This document shows, in pieces, positions 54,110 through 61,756 of a stretch of 64,000 nucleotides of DNA. The position numbers and the translations under genes are program-made. Numbering within the stretch: the stretch's first letter is position 1; each line of letters opens with the position of its first letter. The DNA is from Rhodobacterales bacterium RIFCSPHIGHO2_02_FULL_62_130. GTDB taxonomy: Bacteria; Pseudomonadota; Alphaproteobacteria; Rhodobacterales; Rhodobacteraceae. The stretch covers positions 62,001-126,000 of the forward strand of contig MHZT01000047.1 of assembly GCA_001828855.1 (NCBI GenBank), given 5' to 3'. The notes under the pieces were generated by a model. The model did no database searches. It saw nothing but the letters and a program-made list of their open reading frames with translations, and was not told where the DNA came from.

Positions 54110-54899
54110 AGGCCAGCCCCCGCACGCTCATTTCTGCGCTCATCAGCGACCGTATGCCCATGTATTGCGGCACAGGCACCGCGTCGGTCTGGCAATAGCC
54201 CACAGACCCGCTTTCTGCAGGACGCCACGCGATCCAGAACGGCTCTGCCTCAATAGCCAGTTGCAGCGTTTTCCAGTTTGCATTGACCCAAGCCTCCGTC
54301 AGGTGCTGCCAAGAATAGCTGGTGGTCAGCACCGTGCGCTGCATGGTGCGGCCCAGATACTGCCCGGTCTCCGACTGGTTCGACCGCAGCACCGTCTGCC
54401 GGCCAAAATCAATCGGCGTATGCCCCGCGAAAAAAGGCCGCTCCATCTGCAGCGCCAGACCGAAGCGCACCACGCCTACGGTTGGGATCGGCCCGGACAG
54501 CACATTCAGCCGCCACACCTGCCCGCTGACTGGCGGGAAGATCGACAGGATCGGGCTGTTATCCGCGATCAGCGTGTCGGGCGACAACGCGGCCCATGCA
54601 GCGCCCGTCCAGCGCTCGAAGCGGATGGTGCAGCCCGCCAGCGTATGCCCCGCAATCGCCGCATAGTCCGCATCCGCCGCGCTGCCGTGGTTATATTCCC
54701 AGGTCGCAGGCACCGCCGTGGGCTTCCACCGCTCATTGGTCATCGAGGTCAGCGGCCCGGTCTCGAAATAATCGGCATCCGTGGTCGAGGCTGCAGCCGT
54801 CCCACCATCCAGCCAGTTCAGGCTATGGCAGATCCGCGCATGCTTCAGCGGCATGTCGCCCGAGGGCAGCGCATAGCCGGTCGAAAAGATCACCGTCAT
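54102..54899 (-). CDS. Unknown tail protein (distal-tail position)
   Basis: 265 residues, beta-rich, Trp-rich, starting MTVIFSTGYALPSGDMPLKH. It directly follows the tape measure gene (ATGA overlap), the place where distal tail proteins usually lie, but no family motif is secure. Confidence 0.58.
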   Translation of the reverse strand: MTVIFSTGYALPSGDMPLKHARICHSLNWLDGGTAAASTTDADYFETGPLTSMTNERWKPTAVPATWEYNHGSAADADYAAIAGHTLAGCTIRFERWTGAAWAALSPDTLIADNSPILSIFPPVSGQVWRLNVLSGPIPTVGVVRFGLALQMERPFFAGHTPIDFGRQTVLRSNQSETGQYLGRTMQRTVLTTSYSWQHLTEAWVNANWKTLQLAIEAEPFWIAWRPAESGSVGYCQTDAVPVPQYMGIRSLMSAEMSVRGLAYD

Positions 54900-56836
54900 G
54901 TGTATCGCGCCCCTTTGATCGTCGCGCCGTTTTTGACGGCCTCATTGATCGAATCCACCATGAACCGCCCCATCGCCTCTTGGCTGGCCCACCCTCCCGT
55001 GAACTGGAAGTTCATGTGGGTTCCGGCGTTTTGCTGGGCGGCGGGGGCCGCAGCGCCGCCGCCAGCGCCCGAGGAAGCAGCAGACGAGCTACCAGACGAT
55101 GAACTTCCGCCCGCCCTTTTGATCGCGGTGACAAAGCCGATGCCCTTGGTAATAACCGCCGCAGCAGATGCAAAACCAAATGTGCCTTTTTCCAATTCCT
55201 TGGCGGCACCTTGGTAGGTGGACATAAATGCCGACGCCGCCGCAAAAATGGATTGGGCCTTCTGTGCCTTTTTGTTTGTGGATACCAATGCCCCGAGAAT
55301 AGCGGCACCGCCGTCGAGTGCTGCCTGCACGCCCCACTGGTTGCCAGCGTCCCTGATGCCAGAGAGTCGCTCTTGGTGTTCTTGCTCAAGCCGCTCAATG
55401 GCTTCGTGCTTGCCTCCGATTGCAGCAAGCTCTGCCTCGGATGCGGCATTCAGCGCTTCCAAGCTAGAGGCATACCATTCTGCTGTGATTTCCGTTTCGG
55501 TCTTCAGGGTTTGCACCAGCGCCTCGATGCGCCCTTGCATCGGATTTGTGCCACCACCGCCAGAACTGCCGGAACTGCCAGTTTCATCTGGCGGGGTATA
55601 ATTCTCCACGCCGAAGGTGTTGGATTGACCGGGGTTGGCACCGAACAACCGGGGATCTTGGCCGCGCCCCGAGTAAGTCATTGACGCGCGAGCAAATTCT
55701 GCTGCCTTGTCGATTGCGGCTTGGATGAAGCCGGGCAAAACCGCCCATGGCTGCGACAGATCCATGACGGAAATGCGGCCCATAATCGCCTGCATCTGCG
55801 TTGCGACAGCATTGCCAGCCTGCGCTGCAGCAGTTCTCGCGCGTTCAAGGTTAAGCGACTCTAACTGTGCATCAATGCGGTCCAGTTCAGCCTGCAAAGC
55901 CTCTTTTGCGGCTTTAGCCTGATCCGCATACGCTGTTGCACGGCCACCAATTTCCACAAGGCTGTTCAGGCGCGCCTGCACTTCGGCGCGCTCTTCGGTC
56001 AGCCGCGTGATTTCATTAAGCGCCTGCTGTTCTTCTTCAAGCTGCGCCCCGCTGGATGCCATTTCGCGCTCAAGACGCAAGCGCGCCGTTGCCTCACTGA
56101 GTGCATCCATCATCAGCTTTTGGCGATCTGCCGCAGCGGCCAACTTGTCGGACTCAGCCGAGGCATTCGCAAATGCCGCAGCGAGTAGAGGAATGCCAAT
56201 CGCTGCCAGCGTGCCGACAGCCACGCCTACAGGCCCGAATGCCCCAGCCAGTTGCGGGAACTGTTGGGCAAAAGCCTGCGTGGCCGAGGTGCCAGCGCCA
56301 ACCTGCACCGCAAAGTCCTGCACCTGAAACCCGACTTGCTGGATTTTGCTACGCGCGCCATCGGTCATATTGCCGAGAAAGCCGACACCACCGCCCATGG
56401 AACTTGCTGCACCATCGGCGCGCAAATACGACGCAGAGAGCATTTCGAGCATTTGCGAATGCTCGCGCGCAGAAATCGTGCCCATCTCCAACGCAGCATC
56501 TAGCTGCATCAGAGCAGCCTCGTAACGCTTGGACGCGGCGAAAAGCGGATCAATCGAGGCGCGCAGGTTATCGACTTGGGCGCGCGACCTATCGAATGCC
56601 TCGAATGCCGCTGCGCTATCACGCGCCGATTTTCCAAAGGCCGTTGTAACACCGGCCAGTTGGTTCAAATCGCGCTGAAAGGCAGCGCCAGCCTCACCGA
56701 TCTTGCCGAGTTGCCGCTCAAGCGCTTTGGCGGCTTTCTCCATATCAGCAAGAGATCGTTCACCCATATTGCCCGCACTGGTCAGCCCAGTCACGTCCGC
56801 GCCGATCATGAAGACAATATCGCCCTGCGCGCTCAT
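54896..56836 (-). CDS. Tail tape measure protein
   Basis: A 646-residue protein with long helical, coiled-coil segments (about 20-120 and 255-345), a hydrophobic stretch in the middle (GPVGVAVGTLAAIGIPLLAA, about 196-216), and an Ala/Gly/Ser-rich C-terminus. This architecture, its place after the tail-assembly chaperones, and its start overlapping the chaperone stop identify the tape measure. Its length is on the short side for the group, suggesting a tail of about 100 nm if each residue contributes 1.5 angstrom. Confidence 0.85.
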   Translation of the reverse strand: MSAQGDIVFMIGADVTGLTSAGNMGERSLADMEKAAKALERQLGKIGEAGAAFQRDLNQLAGVTTAFGKSARDSAAAFEAFDRSRAQVDNLRASIDPLFAASKRYEAALMQLDAALEMGTISAREHSQMLEMLSASYLRADGAASSMGGGVGFLGNMTDGARSKIQQVGFQVQDFAVQVGAGTSATQAFAQQFPQLAGAFGPVGVAVGTLAAIGIPLLAAAFANASAESDKLAAAADRQKLMMDALSEATARLRLEREMASSGAQLEEEQQALNEITRLTEERAEVQARLNSLVEIGGRATAYADQAKAAKEALQAELDRIDAQLESLNLERARTAAAQAGNAVATQMQAIMGRISVMDLSQPWAVLPGFIQAAIDKAAEFARASMTYSGRGQDPRLFGANPGQSNTFGVENYTPPDETGSSGSSGGGGTNPMQGRIEALVQTLKTETEITAEWYASSLEALNAASEAELAAIGGKHEAIERLEQEHQERLSGIRDAGNQWGVQAALDGGAAILGALVSTNKKAQKAQSIFAAASAFMSTYQGAAKELEKGTFGFASAAAVITKGIGFVTAIKRAGGSSSSGSSSAASSGAGGGAAAPAAQQNAGTHMNFQFTGGWASQEAMGRFMVDSINEAVKNGATIKGARYT

Positions 56837-57039
56837 TTCGTTGCCTTTTTCGATTGCTTTAGCAGACGCAGTAATTGCGCCCGATCATCTGCCCCGAGGC
56901 CAGTTTCCCGCTTCGTGCCATCTTCCAGCGTCTCACAGAGCCACCAGAAGTGCCGGGGAGGCATGCGCCAAAACTCGGATGGTGATATCCGAAGGCGCGT
57001 TACCGCGATTTGATATGCGGCCTTTACGAAGCGTCGGGC
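56833..57039 (-). CDS. Frameshift extension (T part) of tail assembly chaperone GT
   Basis: The minus-strand frame -1 relative to the upstream gene is open from the slippery site to TGA at 56833-56835 and codes for 68 residues, including AVTRLRISPSEFWRMPPRHF and a tail LLKQSKKATK. The text (SPSEFWRMPPRHFWWL) is like the C-terminal part of phage tail chaperones. Translation would give a fusion of about 178 residues. It has no good start codon of its own and its stop overlaps the tape measure ATG. The fusion protein probably recruits tail tube subunits to the tape measure. Confidence 0.75.
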   Translation of the reverse strand, partial: ARRFVKAAYQIAVTRLRISPSEFWRMPPRHFWWLCETLEDGTKRETGLGADDRAQLLRLLKQSKKATK

Positions 57040-57368
57040 TTTCCCTCTTCGGCATCACCTTTGCCTTGCGGTGCGCCGTCCATCAGCACAATGAGCAGGC
57101 TGTTCAGTGCGCCAAAATAGGCTGCTGGCTTCCCGCTCTCAAAATCCGCCATCATGGCCGAATGCACTTCCTTGTCGGTTACTCGGCCACCGGCTGCTCG
57201 AAGCATTTCCCCAAAACAACGAGCCATCTTGAAGAACTTCGGTTTTCTGGCCCAGCCGATAATTTCCGGCAGGGTCGCAATATCTTCAATGCGCTCTCCA
57301 ATCTCAAAGGCGCGGCTTTCCGGGATGCTGAATTCCTCACCCCGGAAGATAATTTTGATTTCCGCCAT
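57024..57368 (-). CDS. Tail assembly chaperone (G part)
   Basis: A 114-residue protein (MAEIKIIFRGEEFSIPESRA...) ending in GKGDAEEGKPDAS. It is the first of the two tail chaperone products. Its start overlaps the tail tube stop (TAATG). Six codons before its stop is a slippery GGGAAAG in the right phase for -1 frameshifting, so a fraction of ribosomes would continue into the T part. Confidence 0.8.
   Translation of the reverse strand: MAEIKIIFRGEEFSIPESRAFEIGERIEDIATLPEIIGWARKPKFFKMARCFGEMLRAAGGRVTDKEVHSAMMADFESGKPAAYFGALNSLLIVLMDGAPQGKGDAEEGKPDAS
57039..57045 (-). other. Slippery heptamer GGGAAAG for -1 frameshift
   Basis: On the minus strand, in-frame G GGA AAG (X XXY YYZ): identical to the lambda G/GT slip site. 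After slipping, the codons GGG AAA GCC CGA read into the T part. Confidence 0.85.
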
Positions 57369-57766
57369 TATGCCAGCGTCCAAGCGCCAGAAGACACGAA
57401 CTCGGCCTTGAAGTCGGTCGCGTCATCGTGCGGGTTGCCCTCTTCATACGAGGACAGGAAGAAGTTTCCTGCAATCGTATCAGCGGTAGTAAGGGCATCG
57501 GCGAACTTGAAGGTAAGATCGGTCAGCAGGGGCGACACTCCCGGGCCGAACGCTATATCGCGCAGAACGGGATCGTCATAGACACCTTCAACCGAAATGC
57601 TGACCTGCTGGGTGGCTGCCGTCGCCAACAGCTCGATGACACCGTTGCTATCCTTATCGGTAACATCAATGCTCTCGTTGGCGATGGAAATGGTAGACAC
57701 ACGGACTCCACCGATTGCGGTCGAGGCTTTGGACAGGACGGCGAGCCGCCCAGCTACTTTTGCCAT
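57368..57766 (-). CDS. Major tail tube protein (TP901-1-like)
   Basis: A 132-residue protein of a single tail-tube barrel: MAKVAGRLAVLSKASTAIGG at the N-terminus, central VTDKDSNGVIELLATAATQQ, and a C-terminal GAWTLA. The family places it between the tail completion and chaperone genes as here. It forms hexameric rings around the tape measure. Overlaps the chaperone start (TAATG). Confidence 0.82.
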   Translation of the reverse strand: MAKVAGRLAVLSKASTAIGGVRVSTISIANESIDVTDKDSNGVIELLATAATQQVSISVEGVYDDPVLRDIAFGPGVSPLLTDLTFKFADALTTADTIAGNFFLSSYEEGNPHDDATDFKAEFVSSGAWTLA

Positions 57767-57777
57767 GATGTTCTCCT

Positions 57778-58176
57778 TTATGGCTGTTTTTCAATCAGGC
57801 CGCGATATTCGCAGACCCCGTGAAACGATCCGTCAGACGCACGAATGATTTCGCTGCGTTCACGCTGGATCAGGACGTGGAGGTAACCGACCAAGGTAAG
57901 CGCGCCGCGATGCAGGCGATCATAGATTTGGCCCTGAATAAGCTTGGCCTCTTTCATCGACGCAGACCGGCTGCGCGTGTGGATGCGGGCAACATAATCA
58001 AAGCCGGTTTCGCCAGCGGTATCGAAGGCACCAATCGTGACAAATCCGACTTCAACATAGGGAAAAGCCGATGCGTCAGATCCATCACGGTTCTGCTGTG
58101 CGCTATCGACAACCGATAGGCCAACACCAGAAAGGGCGCTGAACAGTGCGCCCTGAATTACGGTCTCTGCTGACAT
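57778..58176 (-). CDS. Tail completion protein (DUF3168)
   Basis: A 132-residue alpha/beta protein with the DUF3168 pattern: AETVIQGALFSALSG, PYVEVGFVTIGAFDT, RIHTRSRSASMKEAKLIQGQ and YDRLHRG. The family caps the head-proximal tail. It directly abuts the gp10-like gene and is separated from the tail tube by 11 bases. Confidence 0.85.
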   Translation of the reverse strand: MSAETVIQGALFSALSGVGLSVVDSAQQNRDGSDASAFPYVEVGFVTIGAFDTAGETGFDYVARIHTRSRSASMKEAKLIQGQIYDRLHRGALTLVGYLHVLIQRERSEIIRASDGSFHGVCEYRGLIEKQP

Positions 58177-58578
58177 TTATCGCCCCGCGACTTTGCTGAT
58201 CCGGGCGACAAGGCGTTGCACAAACGCTCGCGTTGCGATGGCGTCGATGTCAGCCATCACCTTCTCCTTTGCCCGTAGGAAGAAGGCATGCTCGATCCCA
58301 TCAGGGCCATCGCCATACTCTAGAAAGCGCCAATAGAACGCCCTACGGACGCGCACTGCCGCCTGCCCGACTCCATCCTTGTCACGCTCTTGCACCGCCC
58401 GCGTGCCTGACCGAAGGGCGCCGCTATCAACATGGCCAGCCATATTCTCACGCGCCTCTTGCGCGATAGCTGCGGCAACATCCTTCGTGGTCTGGCGCGT
58501 CAATATCCGCGCCTCTTTGGGCATAACGTCCCGCAGCAGGCGACGGACATCATCAATTCCGCGAATCTCCACGCTCAC
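58177..58578 (-). CDS. HK97 gp10-like head-tail connector
   Basis: A 133-residue protein with the gp10 family features: EIRGIDDVRRLLRDV at the N-terminus, DSGALRSG (the conserved TG.L..S.-type motif) and the C-terminal FLEYGDGPDG. It joins the neck with the tail. Overlaps the head-closure gene by 4 bases. Confidence 0.85.
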   Translation of the reverse strand: MSVEIRGIDDVRRLLRDVMPKEARILTRQTTKDVAAAIAQEARENMAGHVDSGALRSGTRAVQERDKDGVGQAAVRVRRAFYWRFLEYGDGPDGIEHAFFLRAKEKVMADIDAIATRAFVQRLVARISKVAGR

Positions 58579-58907
58579 TGAGTCACCCCGCGTTCAGCCT
58601 CGATATCCAGCATCAGCGATGCGCCGCCGCGCCGCAGGATGCCGCGGATGTTATAGGCCACGCCGTCCCACAGGATGCGGTCCAGCTCTGTCAGATCAGT
58701 GCGATTGTAGATCGTGAACACCACCACGAACGTCGCAGCCGTGCGGCCCTCGATCTGGCTCTCGCGCCCCCCCTTGGCTTTGACCGCCGCCCAAACGCTC
58801 GGATCAGTCGCAAGATTTGACCACGCCGCGACAGTGCCGCCGATCCCGTCCGCAGTCTCGGCATAGCGCTGTAGCGTGATGCGTTGGGTCAGATCGCCGG
58901 GGTTCAT
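58575..58907 (-). CDS. Head closure (head-tail adaptor) protein
   Basis: A 110-residue protein with the family start MNPGDLTQRITLQRYAETAD and VWAAVKAKGGRE in the middle; the C-terminus has YNIRGILRRG. It plugs the connector after DNA packaging. Coupled to both neighbours by 4-base overlaps. Confidence 0.85.
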   Translation of the reverse strand: MNPGDLTQRITLQRYAETADGIGGTVAAWSNLATDPSVWAAVKAKGGRESQIEGRTAATFVVVFTIYNRTDLTELDRILWDGVAYNIRGILRRGGASLMLDIEAERGVTQ

Positions 58908-59467
58908 GCTGCTGCCCAGCCCAGACGGTGCAGATCGATCAGCGCACTGGCCGATTGCGGGACTTCTGCCATCGCGCCATCGGTGACGGCGGAACGGTTA
59001 TGAAACCAATGCGCCACAAGCATCAGGATCGCCGTCCGCAACGCTGGCGGGCAGATCGCCAACCCCGCCGTGAACGTGATGGTCATGGCATCGTCGCGCA
59101 CTTCGGTTGCAGGCCAGCTAAAGCCCGGCGCTGGCCGCAAGTTCGGACGCTCTGGATCTGCCAGCAGCCGGTAATTGCCGGGGGTGTCCGTCTGACTGGT
59201 TCCAGCCGCATCAAAATACGTCATGGCCGTGATCGCCGTCACAGGGGTTTTCGGCAGATCGACCGCGCCGGAGACCACGCGCGTCTTCCAGACCCATGTT
59301 TCCGCACCCAAGACCAGCCCCGTCCGCTCGCTGACCATTTCCGTCGCGGCATCCAGCAGCGACTGGATCAGATCATCCTCATCCGATGAGGTGGCGCGCA
59401 GATGCGATTTCGCGGCAGCCAGATCGACAGGGGCTGCAGATGCGCCGCTACGGGTGGGGCGCATCAC
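58904..59467 (-). CDS. Head-tail connector (HK97 gp6-like)
   Basis: A 187-residue helical protein: DLAAAKSHLRATSSDEDDLI (about 15-34) and SLLDAATEMVSERTGL, typical of the gp6/phiE125 gp8-like connector that binds the portal. A conserved FTAG segment and a hydrophobic CPPALRTAILMLVAHWF follow. Overlaps its neighbours by 4 bases. Confidence 0.85.
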   Translation of the reverse strand: MMRPTRSGASAAPVDLAAAKSHLRATSSDEDDLIQSLLDAATEMVSERTGLVLGAETWVWKTRVVSGAVDLPKTPVTAITAMTYFDAAGTSQTDTPGNYRLLADPERPNLRPAPGFSWPATEVRDDAMTITFTAGLAICPPALRTAILMLVAHWFHNRSAVTDGAMAEVPQSASALIDLHRLGWAAA

Positions 59468-59778
59468 TTGACCGCCTTCTCCGGCTTCGCCTGCGGCACC
59501 GCCTGCTCGGGCGCAACAGCAGCCCGCGCAGCGGCGGCGTCAATATCCACCTTGGCCTGTGCATCAGCAGCAGCCTGTGCATCAGCAGCAGCCTGTGCAT
59601 CAGCAGCAGCCTGTGCGTCAGCAGCAGCCTGTGCATCTGCCACAGCCTGTGCGTCAACGGCCACGGCCTGACCCGCTGCAATCATCCGCAACGCCTCGGC
59701 ATCGCCAACGTCGATTTCATCACCACGATTCTGGGAAAACGTCACCCCAACCCGTGCCACCAGCAGTTTCACTTTCAT
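59464..59778 (-). CDS. Small phage protein with DAQAAA tandem repeats
   Basis: 104 residues. The N-terminal part (1-40) is compact: MKVKLLVARVGVTFSQNRGD and a region DVGDAEALRMIAAGQ, resembling phage head-tail proteins of unknown role. Residues 42-77 are six near-identical hexapeptides (DAQAAA), likely a helix. The C-terminus is Ala/Pro/Lys-rich. The start at 59778 has GGAGGG upstream. Its place after the capsid gene suggests a capsid- or connector-associated role. Confidence 0.62.
   Translation of the reverse strand: MKVKLLVARVGVTFSQNRGDEIDVGDAEALRMIAAGQAVAVDAQAVADAQAAADAQAAADAQAAADAQAAADAQAKVDIDAAAARAAVAPEQAVPQAKPEKAVK
59548..59655 (-). repeat. 18-bp tandem repeat, six units
   Basis: Encodes DAQAAA units of the small head-region protein; on the plus strand the unit reads GCATCAGCAGCAGCCTGT. 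Units are in frame (18 = 6 codons), so gain or loss changes length without frameshift. Confidence 0.8.
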
Positions 59779-59801
59779 GAGACCCTCCATCGGTTCAGAA
59801 A

Positions 59802-59823
59802 GAGGGGCGGCGCACCGCCCCTC
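59802..59823 (-). terminator. Hairpin after capsid gene
   Basis: Perfect 9-bp stem GAGGGGCGG/CCGCCCCTC with CGCA loop, 20 bases after the capsid stop. On the minus strand it is followed by TTTCT, a weak U-tract, so partial termination or mRNA stabilisation is likely. Confidence 0.6.
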
Positions 59824-59842
59824 CGCTCAGCCGATGTGCGCC

Positions 59843-61105
59843 TTACGACGCGGCGGTGATCAGGTGCTTGATGGCGCCCGAATGCGAAATCTCGCCGTCG
59901 AAGCGGATCAGGCCCGCGATACCCATATCCGGCCAGAACCGCTCGCGCAGAACGCCGATCACCGGCGCACCCACTTTGCGGACGTAGTATTTCGAGAAGT
60001 CGCCGTAGAGCATGACCTTCTTTGCCGCAGCAATGCTGACCATGGCTTGGTTGATCGAATACGGAGCCGACACAGAGCCGACCTTCAGACGCCCCGAACC
60101 GTCCGGCGCTTCGGTGATCAGATAATTTCCCTGACCATCCTTCAGCTTACGCAGGGCCAAAAGCGTGTTGTCATTGAACATGAAGCGGGCCTTGGGCGAG
60201 GCGCGATAGGCCGGATCGACCGAATGCACCAAGTCAATCACCTCATCTGCCGTGATCGCTGTGGCCGAGGCGGACGTCTTGCCAAGCGCCGAGGCGGTGA
60301 CAATGCCGTTCGGTGCCGAAGAACCCGTGCCGATGGTCAACTGGCTGTTGGCAATGCGGCCCAGACGTTCGCCGATCAACTCGCCGAGCAGGGTCTCGAA
60401 CGAGAAGATGGAATCTGCATCCAATTCCCACGACCAGCGAATGAACTCAGAGTCAAAGCCATAGGCATCCAGGCTGCCTTGGCCCAAGGTTGCATCCTTA
60501 CCGCCATCATCGGTCAGCGCGGTGCCTTCGGTATGGGTGCCTGCATCGACGGCCGTGTCATCCACGGTCGGCAGCTTCATCGAGTTGCCGCCGGACGTGG
60601 TGATGACGGTGCTGAGAGCCTCATCATACATCGGCCCCCACGCCTTCATCGCCTTGTCGATGGTGGGGATCAACTCGGTCGGCACGGTATAGCCGCCGGC
60701 GGATGCCGTGCCAGCAGTCTGAGCGCGCTGTTCAAAGTTCGACGTGCCACGGCGCAGAAGTTGACGCTCTTCAGGCGTCATATCTTCGGGAGTGAAGCCA
60801 CACATCAGCTTGGCAAACGCATGGCGATAGGTGGGCTTGTCACCCTCTTCCTGACCGCGCTGTTGGCCGTCACCACCACGCGGGCGACGATCATCGCCTT
60901 CAGCCGCACGGCCCTCGGCCTCTTCCAGCTTCTTCAGCCGCTCGATCTTGCTGCCGATCTTGTCGTGCTCGGCCATCATGCGGTCAAATTCCGCCTCGAT
61001 CTCGGTGGCGCGGGCCTCCGGCGTGTCGGACTTGATTTCGTCAAACTTGGTGCGGGCATTGGTGGCAATGCGCGCCTGCTCCTCGCGGAGTTCCTTGATC
61101 TTCAT
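59843..61105 (-). CDS. HK97-type major capsid protein
   Basis: A 420-residue protein. Residues 1-100 form the scaffolding delta-domain (coiled coil: MKIKELREEQARIATNARTK...), removed by the protease. The HK97 fold follows, with ASAGGYTVPTELIPTI (about 135-150), PNGIVTA and SPKARFMFNDNTLLALRKLK. The start at 61105 has GGAGAG 9 bases upstream. It lies after the protease gene; a terminator-like hairpin sits between. Confidence 0.93.
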   Translation of the reverse strand: MKIKELREEQARIATNARTKFDEIKSDTPEARATEIEAEFDRMMAEHDKIGSKIERLKKLEEAEGRAAEGDDRRPRGGDGQQRGQEEGDKPTYRHAFAKLMCGFTPEDMTPEERQLLRRGTSNFEQRAQTAGTASAGGYTVPTELIPTIDKAMKAWGPMYDEALSTVITTSGGNSMKLPTVDDTAVDAGTHTEGTALTDDGGKDATLGQGSLDAYGFDSEFIRWSWELDADSIFSFETLLGELIGERLGRIANSQLTIGTGSSAPNGIVTASALGKTSASATAITADEVIDLVHSVDPAYRASPKARFMFNDNTLLALRKLKDGQGNYLITEAPDGSGRLKVGSVSAPYSINQAMVSIAAAKKVMLYGDFSKYYVRKVGAPVIGVLRERFWPDMGIAGLIRFDGEISHSGAIKHLITAAS

Positions 61106-61119
61106 GGTTCTCTCCAATG

Positions 61120-61140
61120 AAAAAGCCGCCCGAAGGCGGC
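61120..61140 (-). terminator. Terminator-like hairpin between protease and capsid genes
   Basis: On the minus strand: GCCGCC-TTCG-GGCGGC followed by TTTTT (the plus-strand A-run starts at 61120). Stable UUCG tetraloop plus U-run: a classical intrinsic terminator, 15 bases before the capsid start. Confidence 0.75.
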
Positions 61141-61165
61141 GGTGATAGGCGTCTGGCGCGCGCCG

Positions 61166-61756
61166 TCAGCCGTTCTCCCGAACCTTGAGTTCGAGGTCTG
61201 CCTTCATGCGGCGGCGCAGGGCTGCCGCATTGAAATTCTGGGCGCGCTTGCGCTGTTCGCGCACGGCCTCAAGGCTGCGAAGCCCGATTTCCGTCCCGTC
61301 ATAGGCGGGCGTGGTGACGATAGACACGTCATACAGCGAAGCCTTCTTGATGGTTCGGACCGGCGGGTCTTGGGTTTCATCCCATTCCTGCACCTCCGGG
61401 TAGAAGGCAAAGGACATCTTGTCCAAATCGCCCCGCTCCATCTTCGGGATGATGCGCTGAACATCGGGATCATCGGCCCGCAGCACAGTTTCCATCCGCA
61501 GGCCCTTTTCATCCTGCGTCAGCGTCAGCGTGCCGGCGCGGGTCCGCGCCAAGGGCAGGCCTTCATGGTTGATCAGGAACACCACATCGTCACGGCCCAA
61601 GGCATCGGTGAACGCCCCCGGTTCGATCCGCTCCTGAAACCAATCCCCGATGGCAGTGGTCTGGTTGAACACCGCCGCATAGCCGGAAACGCGGATGCCG
61701 TCCGCCTCTTTGCGAATCTCGGCAGGTGCGCCGAGGCTGCGGATTTCACGATCCAT
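61166..61756 (-). CDS. HK97-family prohead protease
   Basis: A 196-residue serine protease of the U35 family. IRVSGYAAVFNQTTAIGDWF (about 21-40) and the H of FLINHEGLPLAR (about residue 64), plus the Ser block DLDKMSFAFYPE (about 111-122), mark the catalytic site. It trims the capsid delta-domain. AGGAGGG lies 8 bases upstream of the Met at 61756; it overlaps the end of the portal gene by 11 bases. Confidence 0.9.
   Translation of the reverse strand: MDREIRSLGAPAEIRKEADGIRVSGYAAVFNQTTAIGDWFQERIEPGAFTDALGRDDVVFLINHEGLPLARTRAGTLTLTQDEKGLRMETVLRADDPDVQRIIPKMERGDLDKMSFAFYPEVQEWDETQDPPVRTIKKASLYDVSIVTTPAYDGTEIGLRSLEAVREQRKRAQNFNAAALRRRMKADLELKVRENG

Noticed and set aside
59548-59655. Short tandem repeats taken as a CRISPR array
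   Set aside because: Units are adjacent with no spacers and encode DAQAAA in frame; it is a coding repeat.
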